Shown here: positions 1 through 9,549 of the stretch, in pieces
Layout of the letters: each line of letters starts with the position of its first letter
Position numbering within the stretch: position 1 is the stretch's first letter
Source: Ophioderma brevispina
Taxonomy: Eukaryota > Echinodermata > Ophiuroidea > Amphilepidida > Ophiodermatidae
Reading direction: 5' to 3'
Length of the DNA: 64,000 nt
Assembly: GCA_023653785.1 (NCBI GenBank)
Contig: JAMKCH010084969.1
Location: 32,600-96,599 of the forward strand
The notes under the pieces: model-generated
What the model saw: the letters and a program-made list of their open reading frames with translations, nothing else
What the model was told of the DNA's origin: nothing
The model's database searches: none
Position numbers and translations under genes: made by a program

Positions 1-1087
1 TGTATTAACCTTAAAGAGGGGGGAAATGTTTAGTTGAACACCACCAACTAATCCAAATTCTAGAACGTATATTCAAAACATTTTGTTATTGATAAATGAA
101 GACCAGTCCTAATTTTGACAAACTTTGGGATATTTGTTAAAAAATTTATACTTTAATGTATCCCCCTGGATTTAACCAAAGGAAGGGGAGTTTGTAAGGC
201 ATATTCCTTCTGTCTGTGTGGGCTATAGATGTTTCAAGGTTTTTGTGGGCTTTATGTAAAAGGGTCGTATGTGAAAATTCTGATTTTAAACAAACTTAGT
301 GATAACAATCTTCAAGTACGAAGTTCCTATGACTCCTCTAGCAATATTCATTTCCCAAAGGTGCCTTCAGCTGGGTTTGTCATAACTGGGGGAGAAATGA
401 CCAAAAGGCTCAAATAAATTGTCATAATTTCTTCCCTAGCTAGTATTCTCAAAAGAGTCAAACTTGAGAAAATTTCAACGGTCCGTATGCATAAAAGTTA
501 GACTAGGTTGAAAAAGTTAGACGCTAAGTCAAAATAGTTTTGTCCAAATCGAGAGTTATTCAGCATCTTCAAAAAAGTACTAGAAGTTCCAAGATAGCCA
601 ATTTCAATATAAAATTCCACATGCAGAAAGGAAAATTTCTTTTCTGGTGGGACTAAATTACCAATTAGACCAGGTTCTAACTGGTAGACAAGGTGTACCT
701 CTTTGTGCATACGGATCACAGAGATGTAACCCCTTATGGAGGTACCAACTCTCCAGTAAGTTACTCTTTAGCAGTTATTATCACAACTGATAATAACCTG
801 AGTGCAATTCTCACTATTCGAAATATGTTGCATCACCAGTGGGTACTCCTTGCCAGTCCCATCTTTGATCGCAAAGGTCGTCATCACCGTCCCAGTCACC
901 ATTTAATTAACGCACAAGTTGTAAGATATAATATGTTCAAAACAGCTCAACAAAAGAGACAAAAAAGGATTTAGTTATTGTAAATAGCTGTTAAAGTGCG
1001 CATTGGCATGCAAAACAGCGTCATATTGGCAAACTAAACAAACAGAGGCCTGTGTTTCTTTGTAGTAATTGTGCTACACAGACTTTG
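1..1087. other. Non-coding stretch with a possible small MITE
   Basis: I see no exon here. A 15-17 base imperfect inverted pair containing CCGTATGCA lies near 481-497 and 699-717. It could mark a roughly 235-bp MITE, but no target duplication is clear. The open frames in this part are short and lack splice signals or recognisable domains. Confidence 0.3.
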
Positions 1088-1400
1088 GATGTTTTTTTTC
1101 TATGCAAAAATGCAAATGGTTCACCCTTAGGCGGAGCGCCCATCTCTCTGTCTTTGGCGTTTGGGCCAGACTCCCTCATATAATGTTGCTGTGGGGGGTT
1201 GCCACTCCTCCCGCACAGCGAGTCTGTTTTGCATTCCCAGCATATGCCGGTACCCATTTATACCCCTGGGTGGAGAGATGCAAGTGAGGTAAAATGCCTT
1301 GCCCAAGTGCGCAACACATTGGTGACAGCTGGGCTTGAACCCAGAACCTACTGCTCATGAGGCGAGAACTGATCCAACTTCACCACATGTGCCCTCTTTT
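1088..1400 (-). mobile_element. tRNA-derived SINE (minus orientation)
   Basis: Read on the minus strand, the head carries a near-consensus pol III A box (TGGTGAAGTTGG, about 1384-1373) and a B box (GGTTCAAGCCC, about 1341-1331), spaced as in a tRNA. A tRNA-unrelated body follows and runs to about 1090. The anticodon and acceptor stems do not pair well, so this is a SINE rather than a tRNA gene. The 3' limit is approximate. Confidence 0.65.
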
Positions 1401-1545
1401 TTTTCTATGGTGCATCTGGAAAACATCTCCTCTCCAAGACAATCGCTGGTGGCACACCATATTTCAAATAGTGAGAATTATCCAAGGTAATCTAATTCAG
1501 TCTATATTACAGTTAACTGTAATTGTTGGAAAAATGAGCAAGAAG

Positions 1546-1890
1546 TAATAGCAGAGATTTATATAGCGCCTTATGCTACTTGGCCTCTAAGCGCTTTCAC
1601 AAATGGCCGCTGATCACTGTGGCCCAACCATACCATAAACCATTTAGCATCATTTCAAGGGATGCAGCAGATCGGGATCAGCGCTTTCCCTTATCAGCAA
1701 ACATACATCGAGATAACCATTGCAGCCGGGACCAGCTTCCCAAATATCGCATGGGTAAATCGGGACAAATAAGCGGTTAGTTTCTTGTCCAGGGAAATTA
1801 CAAGACAGTTGAATCTCACAGGGCTCGAACGCACGCCTATACGCATGGATGAGCTACACTGGAGTCGAGCGCTTACCTGAAGTGCACAGT
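1546..1890 (-). mobile_element. tRNA-derived SINE with a GCGCT-rich tail
   Basis: On the minus strand a B box (GCGTTCGAGCCC, 1832-1821) lies downstream of a degenerate A-box region containing GGTAAGCGCTCGACTC (about 1878). The body ends in a block with AAAGCGCTTAGAGGCC and GGCGCTATATAAA near 1600-1570. A tail motif of this kind is common in marine-invertebrate SINEs. The head differs from that of the SINE just upstream, so they are separate families. Confidence 0.6.
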
Positions 1891-2229
1891 ATGTGATCAA
1901 TTGCATGAAAAAAATGTTTTCAAATACCTTAAAAGATGATACAAGAAAATTAACACACACTCACAAAAACAATATGATAGGATTAAATCATTTGCTATTT
2001 TTATTAAAGGCTGTCATCTATATTCAATCCTTGCTAAGTGGTTTCACATGATATGTCACTTGTAAGTTAGGGGCCTACTATAACTGTTACATGTAAATCA
2101 ACAGTGTGTGTTTCAAAATGAATTTAACACTATTGTAAATACACATACTTGAAGTCTGATTTGAAACAAATAGTCCTATGTGAAAAAAAATTGGTGAGGG
2201 AATGCAGTGAATATTCTGGCATTGTTCCA

Positions 2230-2470
2230 TCTATATATTAATGCCGGTGGTCTGTCAGTGTGTCTGTCTGACCGCGTCTATTTTCTCGGAGACCGAGGGT
2301 CACACGTTCCTGAAACTTGGTGGGTGGGTTCCCCTTGACCTTCCGAAGATCGAGTTTGTACTGGTTAGTGGATCAAAGGTCATCAGGGGTCATTCAAGGT
2401 CAAAAAAACAGTTTTCAAACAAGTAGTGCTTTAAAGAGCCTGGTGATTGCGAAACCCGGGGACCGCCTAG
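2230..2470 (+). mobile_element. Short non-autonomous Helitron-like element
   Basis: The element starts with TC (TCTATATATTAATGCC) directly after an A and ends in CTAG directly before a T. This is the A|T insertion with TC...CTRR ends expected of Helitrons. A GC-rich, partly self-complementary block (CCCGGGGACCGC) sits just before the CTAG. There are no TIRs and no target duplication. Inside are three GGTCA-type hexamers (2376-2402). At 241 bp it can only be a non-autonomous derivative. The ends alone carry the call. Confidence 0.5.
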
Positions 2471-2539
2471 TACCCTTTAATGAAGAGATAATGTAATATG
2501 TATTAGAAACTTGGGGGAATTGACTGTGTTGAAATGTTT

Positions 2540-2970
2540 CAACTAAAAGTTGCTGTAGAAGTGCCACTGTGAAAGTAATTATAGTCTGCCAGGAGTCACA
2601 GTCGGGGCTCCATAGACGACAACAGAATAAAGTGTGAAACTAATGTTGCGTGAAGAGTCAACTGAATCGAGCGCCCTATTCTTTACCGTTGTAGCCGGAC
2701 TATGAGTACGCCGGACTATAATTACTTCTACACCACATTGTTCTAAGATTTGTTTGCCTCAGCAATTGGTCCAAACAAATCACAGGGCTTATAGTGCAGG
2801 GTATTCAAACTTGGCATTGTGTAGCATGTGCCGACTGATTTGTGGGGACTATTGCTGGGAAACAAATCCTATTATGTGGCACTTCTACAGCAAATTCAAA
2901 TTTGCTGTGTAAAAGTGTACCCTGTAAGCCCTGTGATTTGTTTGGACTGATTTGCTAGGGCAACAAAAGG
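2540..2970. repeat. Nested foldback (inverted repeat) region
   Basis: Two inverted pairs are nested. The outer pair is GCTGTAGAAGTGCCAC near 2551 against GTGGCACTTCTACAGC near 2877. The second is a longer pair around TCCAAACAAATCACAGGGCT at 2770-2790, whose reverse complement occurs around 2923-2950, with flanking similarity giving arms of roughly 60 bp. This looks like a decayed foldback or MITE. Its right end lies a few bases before the hAT-like MITE at 2982. Confidence 0.5.
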
Positions 2971-2981
2971 CGCAAGGCCTG

Positions 2982-3270
2982 CAGGGGTAGAATTTGGCAC
3001 GAGTCTGCGAGTCGACTCACGCAGACTGATTTTGATAGAATTGATACACTAGAAACATCGGACATGTGTTGATATTCAACTCACATCTCTCAAAATTCTA
3101 AGATTGTGACCGATGCAGATTTACTAGTACAATTTTAAGCCAATTTTGGGACTCCTGCAAAACTGTAGGGGCCTACTACAAGAAATTTGTGTGATTCCAT
3201 GGACTCGCACTAAAATATATTGCGAGAGTCCACTTGGACTCACGCGGCTCTTTACGAAATTCTACCCCTG
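2982..3270. mobile_element. hAT-like MITE with GGCCTG target duplication
   Basis: A 289-bp element is bounded by inverted CAGGGGTAGAATTT at both ends. GGCCTG is repeated directly outside each end (2976-2981 and 3271-3276). CAGGG ends are typical of hAT elements, although hAT duplications are usually 8 bp and only six match here. Subterminal GAGTC/GACTC blocks are also inverted. There is no coding capacity. Confidence 0.7.
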
Positions 3271-3794
3271 GGCCTGGATGAAAGAAATCAATCAAGCCTT
3301 TAAGGAATAAAGACTATAACCCCATTCAACTCTATTCATGATTTCCAATGATTATTTCGTGTTGAAATTACATGAAGGAGTAAGCCAACAATCATACTAC
3401 GTGGCACCTTTAGTGTGAATTGATGGAAATGTTAATGCTGCTTCTATATAGCCACCTCTTAGGTGGCGAGGAAGGGGAGTAGAGAGAAAAGACTCCATTA
3501 ATTGGCAATGGGAAAGATTAATAGCTCCAAAGACTTTAATTAGTCAATAGTTGGTGAATAGGTTATGAAGTTCTGGTTGAATATGTAGTTGGGATTGGAG
3601 GTATTTGGAATTTAGGTGGAATATTTGATTCAAGTGTAAAGGTTATGAAAGTAAAGGCACCAGAACTGCTGGACTTAACATATCTCATTATATTAAGCTA
3701 CAGTCATTATAGACAGACAAGTGATGGGTATAATAAAGTCAGGCTTCCACCGTGATATGGCATTCAAAGCTTATACCGTGACTAAAAACTTGTA

Positions 3795-4003
3795 CTGTAT
3801 AAGTGGAAATTTCCGCATACAGATATTTTCGCGATTTTAACAGTTTTGCCAAATGTGCGAGAAGTTAATTTCACGGTATTGACATCAATGCAATACAAAT
3901 CTATTGGAAAAAGTTATTTTTGCGAGTTTTTATTTTCACGTTTTTATGTTCACTGGTGAAATTCGCGAAAATAAAAACCTCACGAAAATTTCCACTTATA
4001 CAG
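3795..4003 (+). mobile_element. 209-bp TA-flanked MITE, copy A
   Basis: The ends are perfect inverted CTGTATAAGTGGAAAT, and a TA sits outside each end (3793-3794 and 4004-4005). A TA duplication suggests mobilisation by a Tc1/mariner-type transposase. The interior is rich in CGCGA motifs. A second copy in the opposite orientation lies at 62974-63181. There is no coding capacity. Confidence 0.8.
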
Positions 4004-4205
4004 TATGTGCTCTTTAGAATGGATCTACCCACATCACACAGTCAGTATTGCTTCTCTCCATTGGTTACCTAGTTATGTGTAGTCTAAATCTTGCTCTGAA
4101 CCCAATAGGCAAGAATTCTTGGTATTTGCTTTTTAGTTTGACCGATGCAATCGGAAAGACTGTGTCAGCATGATTCATATCTGTTTGTGTGTCAACATTT
4201 AGTTT

Positions 4206-4715
4206 ACACCTTTTGGTTGACACTTATTCAACCTACTATAACTTTTTAGTGCCGAGATGGAGCAAGTTCATTCTTGGGATGCTTATACATTGAGACAAGG
4301 GGTCTTATGTGGGCTAACAGATGAGGAGGTCCAAGGTCATTCAGGGGTCACTTAGGGTCATATTGCTCTAGTATACCACCTTTTGGTTGACACTTTCAAC
4401 TTACTATAGCTTTTAAGTGCAGCTATGGATAGGTTCTTACTTGGTATGCTTAAACATTGAGACAATGGGTATGTGGGGTAACAGATGATAGGGTCAAAGG
4501 TCATTCAAGTGTCACTTAGGGTAATTTAAATTGCTCTAATATGCACCTTTGGTTGACATTTTTTCAACGTACTATAAGCTTTTTAGTGCAGTGATGGATC
4601 AAGTTCATGCCTGGTCTGCTTATGCATTGAGACAAGGGGTCTTATGTGGGCTAACAGATGAGGAGGTCCAAGGTCATTCAGGGGTCATCTAGGGTCATTA
4701 TATTGCTCTACACTT
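4206..4715 (+). repeat. Three-unit tandem array (about 170-bp unit) rich in GGTCA
   Basis: Three units each begin near CACCTTTTGGTTGACA and end near GGGTCAT...TTGCTCTA, at about 4206, 4377 and 4549. Each carries a cluster of GGTCA direct repeats (for example AGGTCATTCAGGGGTCAC). Units one and three are closest to each other. A related block in the opposite orientation lies at 39300-39620. The array is probably the interior of a mobile element. Confidence 0.7.
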
Positions 4716-5300
4716 ATTCTTTGACCACATATCGGACAATCTATTTGGGACTGCTTGTATCAACTCTGATGTTATTATGTATTGTGTACTATATAGCTCT
4801 TGTTGTATACATGAGTAGTTGGAATTTATCTTTTAAGTTTATGCTTTTATAAAATAGCAATATCATTTTATCATGTCTGTGACACTGAAAGACGAAGATG
4901 GAGAATATCTGTACCAGCTTCCAAGTAACCAAATCTGAGAAAAACAACAAACCATAGAACTTATTCACTTGAAAACACCTTTTGGTTGTTTACTTAGTTA
5001 CACGCATTGTGAAATTACCAGTTGCCATGTTTGAGAGGCAAATCGGGAAATCAATTTCTAGTGCAGCCTAGAAGCTCACTTAAGCAAAGGGTGGGGGAAG
5101 TTAAATGAAGGTCAATTTTACTTGATACTTTCAACAACAAAATACATATTTAGAGGTAATGTGTGGCTTTTCTCCAGGGTGGTCCCCCTTTTTTTTGAAA
5201 GAAACAACATGGCATAATTCACCTTATCTCTTCTTTCCAAATACATGTTTATACAAATCCAAGATAACAAGCTTGTTTTGAGCCCATTTGTTTGATGCAG

Positions 5301-5402
5301 GATAAACCAATAGCTATGCTTACGTGTGGAAGCTTAATAAAGAAGTTTGATATTAACTCATTGAAGAATCCACAACTTGACAGGATTGTTATTGCATTTG
5401 AG
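5301..5402 (+). CDS. Orphan 34-codon internal exon candidate
   Basis: I do not recognise the gene. The exon is bounded by a plausible acceptor (TTTGTTTGATGCAG) and a good donor (GAG|GTAAAA), and both splice phases are 0. It is open in only one of its three forward frames. It begins DKPIAMLTCGSL, has a basic stretch with LIKKFDI, and ends LDRIVIAFE, alternating hydrophobic and charged residues like a folded domain. No compatible partner exon was identified nearby; the one candidate at 4854-4917 has the wrong phase. It could be an isolated exon of a gene running in from the left, a pseudogene piece or chance. Confidence 0.4.
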
Positions 5403-5754
5403 GTAAAACATCCTTCCCAGGGTTTGAAATCAGTAAAAAATGTCTGCACATTCACAGCAGCATCACATGCATGAGGGAGGCAAAATTTAATGTTGACCTG
5501 GCTATATTGTGAGATTTACTCGTCGCCAGAATGTATAACTAAGGTATAACGTGGTATACAAGTACTCGCCAAACATACCAAGAAACGATTTGGCTGTGTG
5601 AGCGATTTAACCATATGCCCAAGACAATTTCATGTAACTCTCAAGATTCAACATGCTTACAGAAATAATCCATATCTGAGACATGAGGTGGCATGAGAGC
5701 CCCTAGGATACTTGGTACAAAAGGGTAGATACATATGTGCTGCTGATATCAGTA

Positions 5755-5990
5755 AAATTTTCACCCTCTTATTGTGATGATGGTGCATTTTTGGTAAACG
5801 TTTCATATAGAAGTCCCAAGGATGCAAGTGAGGTATTGCAATTGATATAAAGTCACTCCACCCGTATGATGTTGTTGCAGTCGTGCTTGACAGATAAATG
5901 GCAATACCTGTTTGCATTCCTTGGGACTTCTATGTGAAACATCTACCATTTTTTTCTATGCTGCTACTATTAAGAGGGTTATTTTTTGCC
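5755..5990. repeat. Foldback element, about 90-bp arms
   Basis: The left arm (about 5760-5850, containing AGAAGTCCCAAGGATGCAA) and the right arm (about 5892-5985, containing TTGCATTCCTTGGGACTTCT) are inverted copies with scattered differences. They are separated by a loop of about 40 bp. The transcript would form a long hairpin. It resembles a MITE, but no clear target duplication was found. Confidence 0.65.
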
Positions 5991-6877
5991 AAATATTAAA
6001 TATTAATCGGTTATTTAACTTGGGTTTGGGTTAGAGCAATAGGTGCCGATCAAATGGTTAATTTTTGGCAAGACAACTGTACCAATTAAAATTTAAGACT
6101 TTTGGGGCAAGTTTTCCACATGTACCCTTAAAAGTTCGACATGTAACCAATGTATTTCTGGACATTAGGGTTAGGGTAACGGCTCATAAATTCACAAAAT
6201 TGTTTCCTGAGATTTTAAAGGGGTAACTATGGATCTTTCAAATATTGGTTAGATAACTATGCCATGGATATGGAATTGGTTGTATTTTTGTACAATTTGC
6301 TTCACCCCTTCTTGAGATTAGATCAATTTATTCAACCCATCAAGGCACACTTGTACCAATTTTGCACTTCAAGTTATAGGTACCCTCACTCATTACCCCA
6401 TGGGCATGCGAGCAGCACTTTGGTATGTATGAGGCACAAATGAGACAATCCTAGTCCTCTTCCATGTCGTGTTAATAGTGCTGTTGATTACTTCAAATAT
6501 TTTTATAAATAAAATTTATGGGATGTAAAAAAGAAAAAGACTGGAAGATGTGAGGTGTAATATTTGTAATATATGGCGTATGTCATTGATATTTTTTTAC
6601 TATGATAATAATTTTTAACATCTGCTGAACATCATAAGCAATTATTAGTCTAGTGGTTAGCGCAAGGCCAGAGTTGTATTGGACGGCTCATTATTTTTTT
6701 TTTTTGTACAGATGTAAAGATTATAGGCAGGCAAATATTGATAACTATAGCACTGTCATACATCTGGATGACACTTTCCCGGACAAGTGGGAGTTATGAT
6801 TAATACCCCTTGGGAAAAATGATAGCTGCTTTGTCATAATTACAGCTATTACATTGATAATCTGTATTTTTCATATT
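5991..6877. other. Non-coding stretch
   Basis: AT-rich sequence with no open frame of note. A short tRNA A-box-like string (GTCTAGTGGTTAGCGC, about 6649) has no matching B box at tRNA spacing. Nothing else is supportable. Confidence 0.3.
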
Positions 6878-7400
6878 TGTGACCGTCCAACGACGAAGGG
6901 CTGTAACGCGCCGCCGATTGTTGATTTGAGCTTAGGCAATTATGTACAGGTCATAATCTCATGATTTTGAGATTTTTCAAGAAATTAAAATATACAAAAC
7001 CTTCTCAATAGTCACACAAAAATAATAATCAGAGCCAACTATTATTCCTGAAGTTGATAAATCCAACATTTTGAGGGGTAGTCATTTCAGAAATTATCCC
7101 AAATTGTCAGTAAACTTGACGAAAAGAATGTTCAATGCCATGATTCTCAAGCGCCACTCGGTAAACACACGTACACTTGACCGGGCAAAAATGTGCTCAA
7201 ACAAAACCTGAGAATTTGACCTTTCTAGTTTAGCAGTTGCGAAGCTACGTTTGACGATTTGACCAATTAAAAGAACGTTTTAAAGGGCCTTTGGCTGCTG
7301 CAAAAACCTGGTTACTAAGCAGGCGAAAGGAGAAACCAGATTGGTTTGAAATTGTGCCACGTGACCTTGTAACAGCTTGTGAGACCCACGATACACTTCA

Positions 7401-7500
7401 GTCGCAGCGAGCGATGGACGTGCGCAGCCGAAGTACCGGATTCGACCCTTGATCAAGTGTCACGTATGATCACGAGCGAGAAGAAATCGCTCGCTGCGAC
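7401..7500. repeat. Perfect 14-bp inverted repeat in a CpG-rich block
   Basis: GTCGCAGCGAGCGA at 7401-7414 is repeated in inverse as TCGCTCGCTGCGAC at 7487-7500, with a 72-base loop. The block is richer in CpG than its surroundings. It lies about 210 bp upstream of the ATG at 7711, so it could belong to a promoter or be internal to the TIR element around it. Confidence 0.5.
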
Positions 7501-7710
7501 TCTGGAAGTTTAATATGACTTTCGTGTGAGAGAAATGTCGACGTTTGGATCAGCTGCTTCGCATTCTTTACAAAACACTCTCTTGTACGCGGAATAAATA
7601 CGTTTATATATAATCTAACCACTTTTGAGGTTATATTATTCATATTAATTAGGTTGGCAAGGTGATGATGCGACTTGCTTTTTGTTTGTTGTATTGCCGT
7701 ATTTTGGGGC

Positions 7711-7771
7711 ATGGAGCCGGGATCGTCTAGTGCCACTGGCAGGGTCGTTGTACAGAGTACAACGAGCGTTG
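7711..7771 (+). CDS. Putative first coding exon of a two-exon open frame
   Basis: An ATG with a G at +4 opens a 20-codon frame (MEPGSSSATGRVVVQSTTSV) that ends in phase 1 at a strong donor, G|GTAAGC. The composition is Ser/Thr/Val-rich, like many disordered N termini. A CpG-rich block lies just upstream. Joining to the acceptor at 9451 keeps the frame open for 32 more codons. I do not recognise the protein. The exon sits inside an apparent TIR element, so this is a weak call. Confidence 0.25.
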
Positions 7772-7892
7772 GTAAGCCTAGTAATTAATGCTGAAATGTT
7801 AATGAGCTTTGTAGCATTTTATGATGTGTTAACAAGCTAACTCCTTGTTTTGTTTACCCCTCTTGCGTGCCATTTTTGATTTTTTAATATTG

Positions 7893-7945
7893 TTATTTTT
7901 TTTATTTTTTTTATTTTTTTTATTTTTTTTATTTTTTTTATTTTT
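7893..7945. repeat. (T7-8 A)n low-complexity tract
   Basis: Runs of seven or eight T are separated by single A residues, repeated about six times. This is a simple repeat and prone to length error. Confidence 0.85.
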
Positions 7946-8674
7946 GGTTTATTTTATTATATTTAGTATTAATTAAAATAATAACCAAATAATTTTATAG
8001 ATAAGTTTGCACAAATTTTAACAATGAAAATGTTTTGAAATTTTAGTAGTATTGTGACAGAACCAAATGTGTGTCATCCCAAAATATAAGTACCCTTGTA
8101 TATTAATTATGCAAAATTGTGTACAATTTACAAATGTAATTAAAGTTATGAATGGAATGTATTTCAATAAATTAGGACATCCTTGAACATGTAATAAAAC
8201 GTTTTTTTCGTTTCATGATAAAGCAAACATGCCAAACACATTTTGCACTTGAACATGACGGTTATTGTAAGTTTATGCATTCGCTTCGTAATACCACCTA
8301 ATTAATTATGCAAGAAATTGTGAACCTTGCTATTTTTCTTGTTTAATTAAATTTCAATGAAGAGTATTTCAACATTATTTACGCAGAGTTTCATGAGGTT
8401 TAAGCATTGGAACAACACCCCGTTGCTATGTTGGTTTGTTTGTGCTTCACTTTAAAATAGGCCTTTTTTGGCATCCTAAACTTGTGGAGGCATTTTTCTC
8501 AGAAACTGTCTTTTTAAGATGCGCCCTCATTGGCTATATTTTGACTTCTGAATATCCACAAATGCATTCATGGTAGTTATCATTTTAAAGTAAGATGCAC
8601 CTTTTCAAAAAGGTCTGAAATCGCAAAAAGTCAGAAAAGTCAACTTTACAGCCCTTTTGTGGTGGATGGTCACA

Positions 8675-9451
8675 TTTATTTTTATTTCTTTTTTACCTTC
8701 TCGGAAGTCCTGACCCTGCACAAACATGAACATTACTGTGTATATCTCGATCTACTCTATCCTTTGTACATGAAGGATAAAACTACATACGATACATTTG
8801 TTGGCCAATTTTCGAATTTCCCGCTGACATTATGACTCGTGTTACAAAATGGCGATTTTCACTGCAAAATTACCTGGACCATTCCATGAACTCATGCAAC
8901 GCCGCACAGAGCACACACAAGTTTTTGAGTCGATTGGTGTTCTGTCGACTGCTCTCCTGCCATTCATTCACCAATATAGCGATAATTGTTGGTTGACTAG
9001 GTTCCTTGATCCTTGTAGATTGCTAAAATGAATCCCCGGCTTCAAAGTGGGCAGAAATATAAAAAAATCGCTAGTTTTTTTTACGAACCGCCCACTGATT
9101 TTACAGCTTTCGAGTGAAATCTCTGCTTGCAGCGGTCCGCGTTGTGACCAAACGCGGCATGGTAGACTTGATCAAAATCTTGGACTGGCACCATCAGTTT
9201 TGTACTCATTATATAGGTTAGATTGAGTTTTCCTTTGTTTCTTTTTTGGGCAAGTTTTGTAAGAGGTTAGCATATATTTTGACAGTCTGCCGATTTAACT
9301 TACAGAGTCTACTGCCCTCTATAACTAATTCTCACTTCAGTCGGCCAGGGGGTTCCTGATATCAGGTATTTACTAGATTGTCTGAAATAAATACAATCGA
9401 GTCGAACTTGAATATGATTATTTTTATGGCCAACATTATTTATGATTTCAG
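8675..9451. other. Non-coding stretch
   Basis: No exon or repeat was recognised. The region ends at the ATTTCAG acceptor used by the candidate exon at 9452. Confidence 0.3.
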
Positions 9452-9549
9452 GTAACGCCGCAGCTTTGAATGAATTGTTATGTAATATTCAATCTGGGCT
9501 ATTCTACCCAAAGTCCGAGGAGAGGGTTAATAATACAAATGGAGTGTAG
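9452..9549 (+). CDS. Putative terminal exon paired with 7711-7771
   Basis: The acceptor TTATGATTTCAG is followed by sequence that completes the split Gly codon of the exon at 7711. It continues as NAAALNELLCNIQSGLFYP, then KSEERVN, to a TAG at 9547-9549. The Leu-rich start looks helical. A weak alternative donor (AGG|GTTAAT near 9525) would make it internal. Support rests only on phase and openness, and the protein is unrecognised. Confidence 0.25.

Larger units (their letters stand above)
6878..8674. mobile_element. Putative 1.8-kb element with imperfect 31-bp TIRs
   Basis: The left end TGTGACCGTCCA...GGGCTGTAA (6878-6906) and the inverted right end TTACAGCCC...TGGATGGTCACA (8647-8674) match at about three quarters of their positions. 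The last nine bases and the first seven match exactly. No obvious target duplication or transposase frame is present, so it is probably a non-autonomous DNA transposon. It encloses the GC-rich inverted repeat at 7401-7500 and the putative first exon at 7711, which weakens that gene call. Confidence 0.45.

Noticed and set aside
4854..4917. Possible exon (QYHFIMSVTLKDEDGEYLYQ) upstream of the 5301 exon
   Set aside because: It is open with an acceptor-like AATAG and a GTAACC donor, but its phase would put a stop into the 5301 exon. Too weak to list alone.
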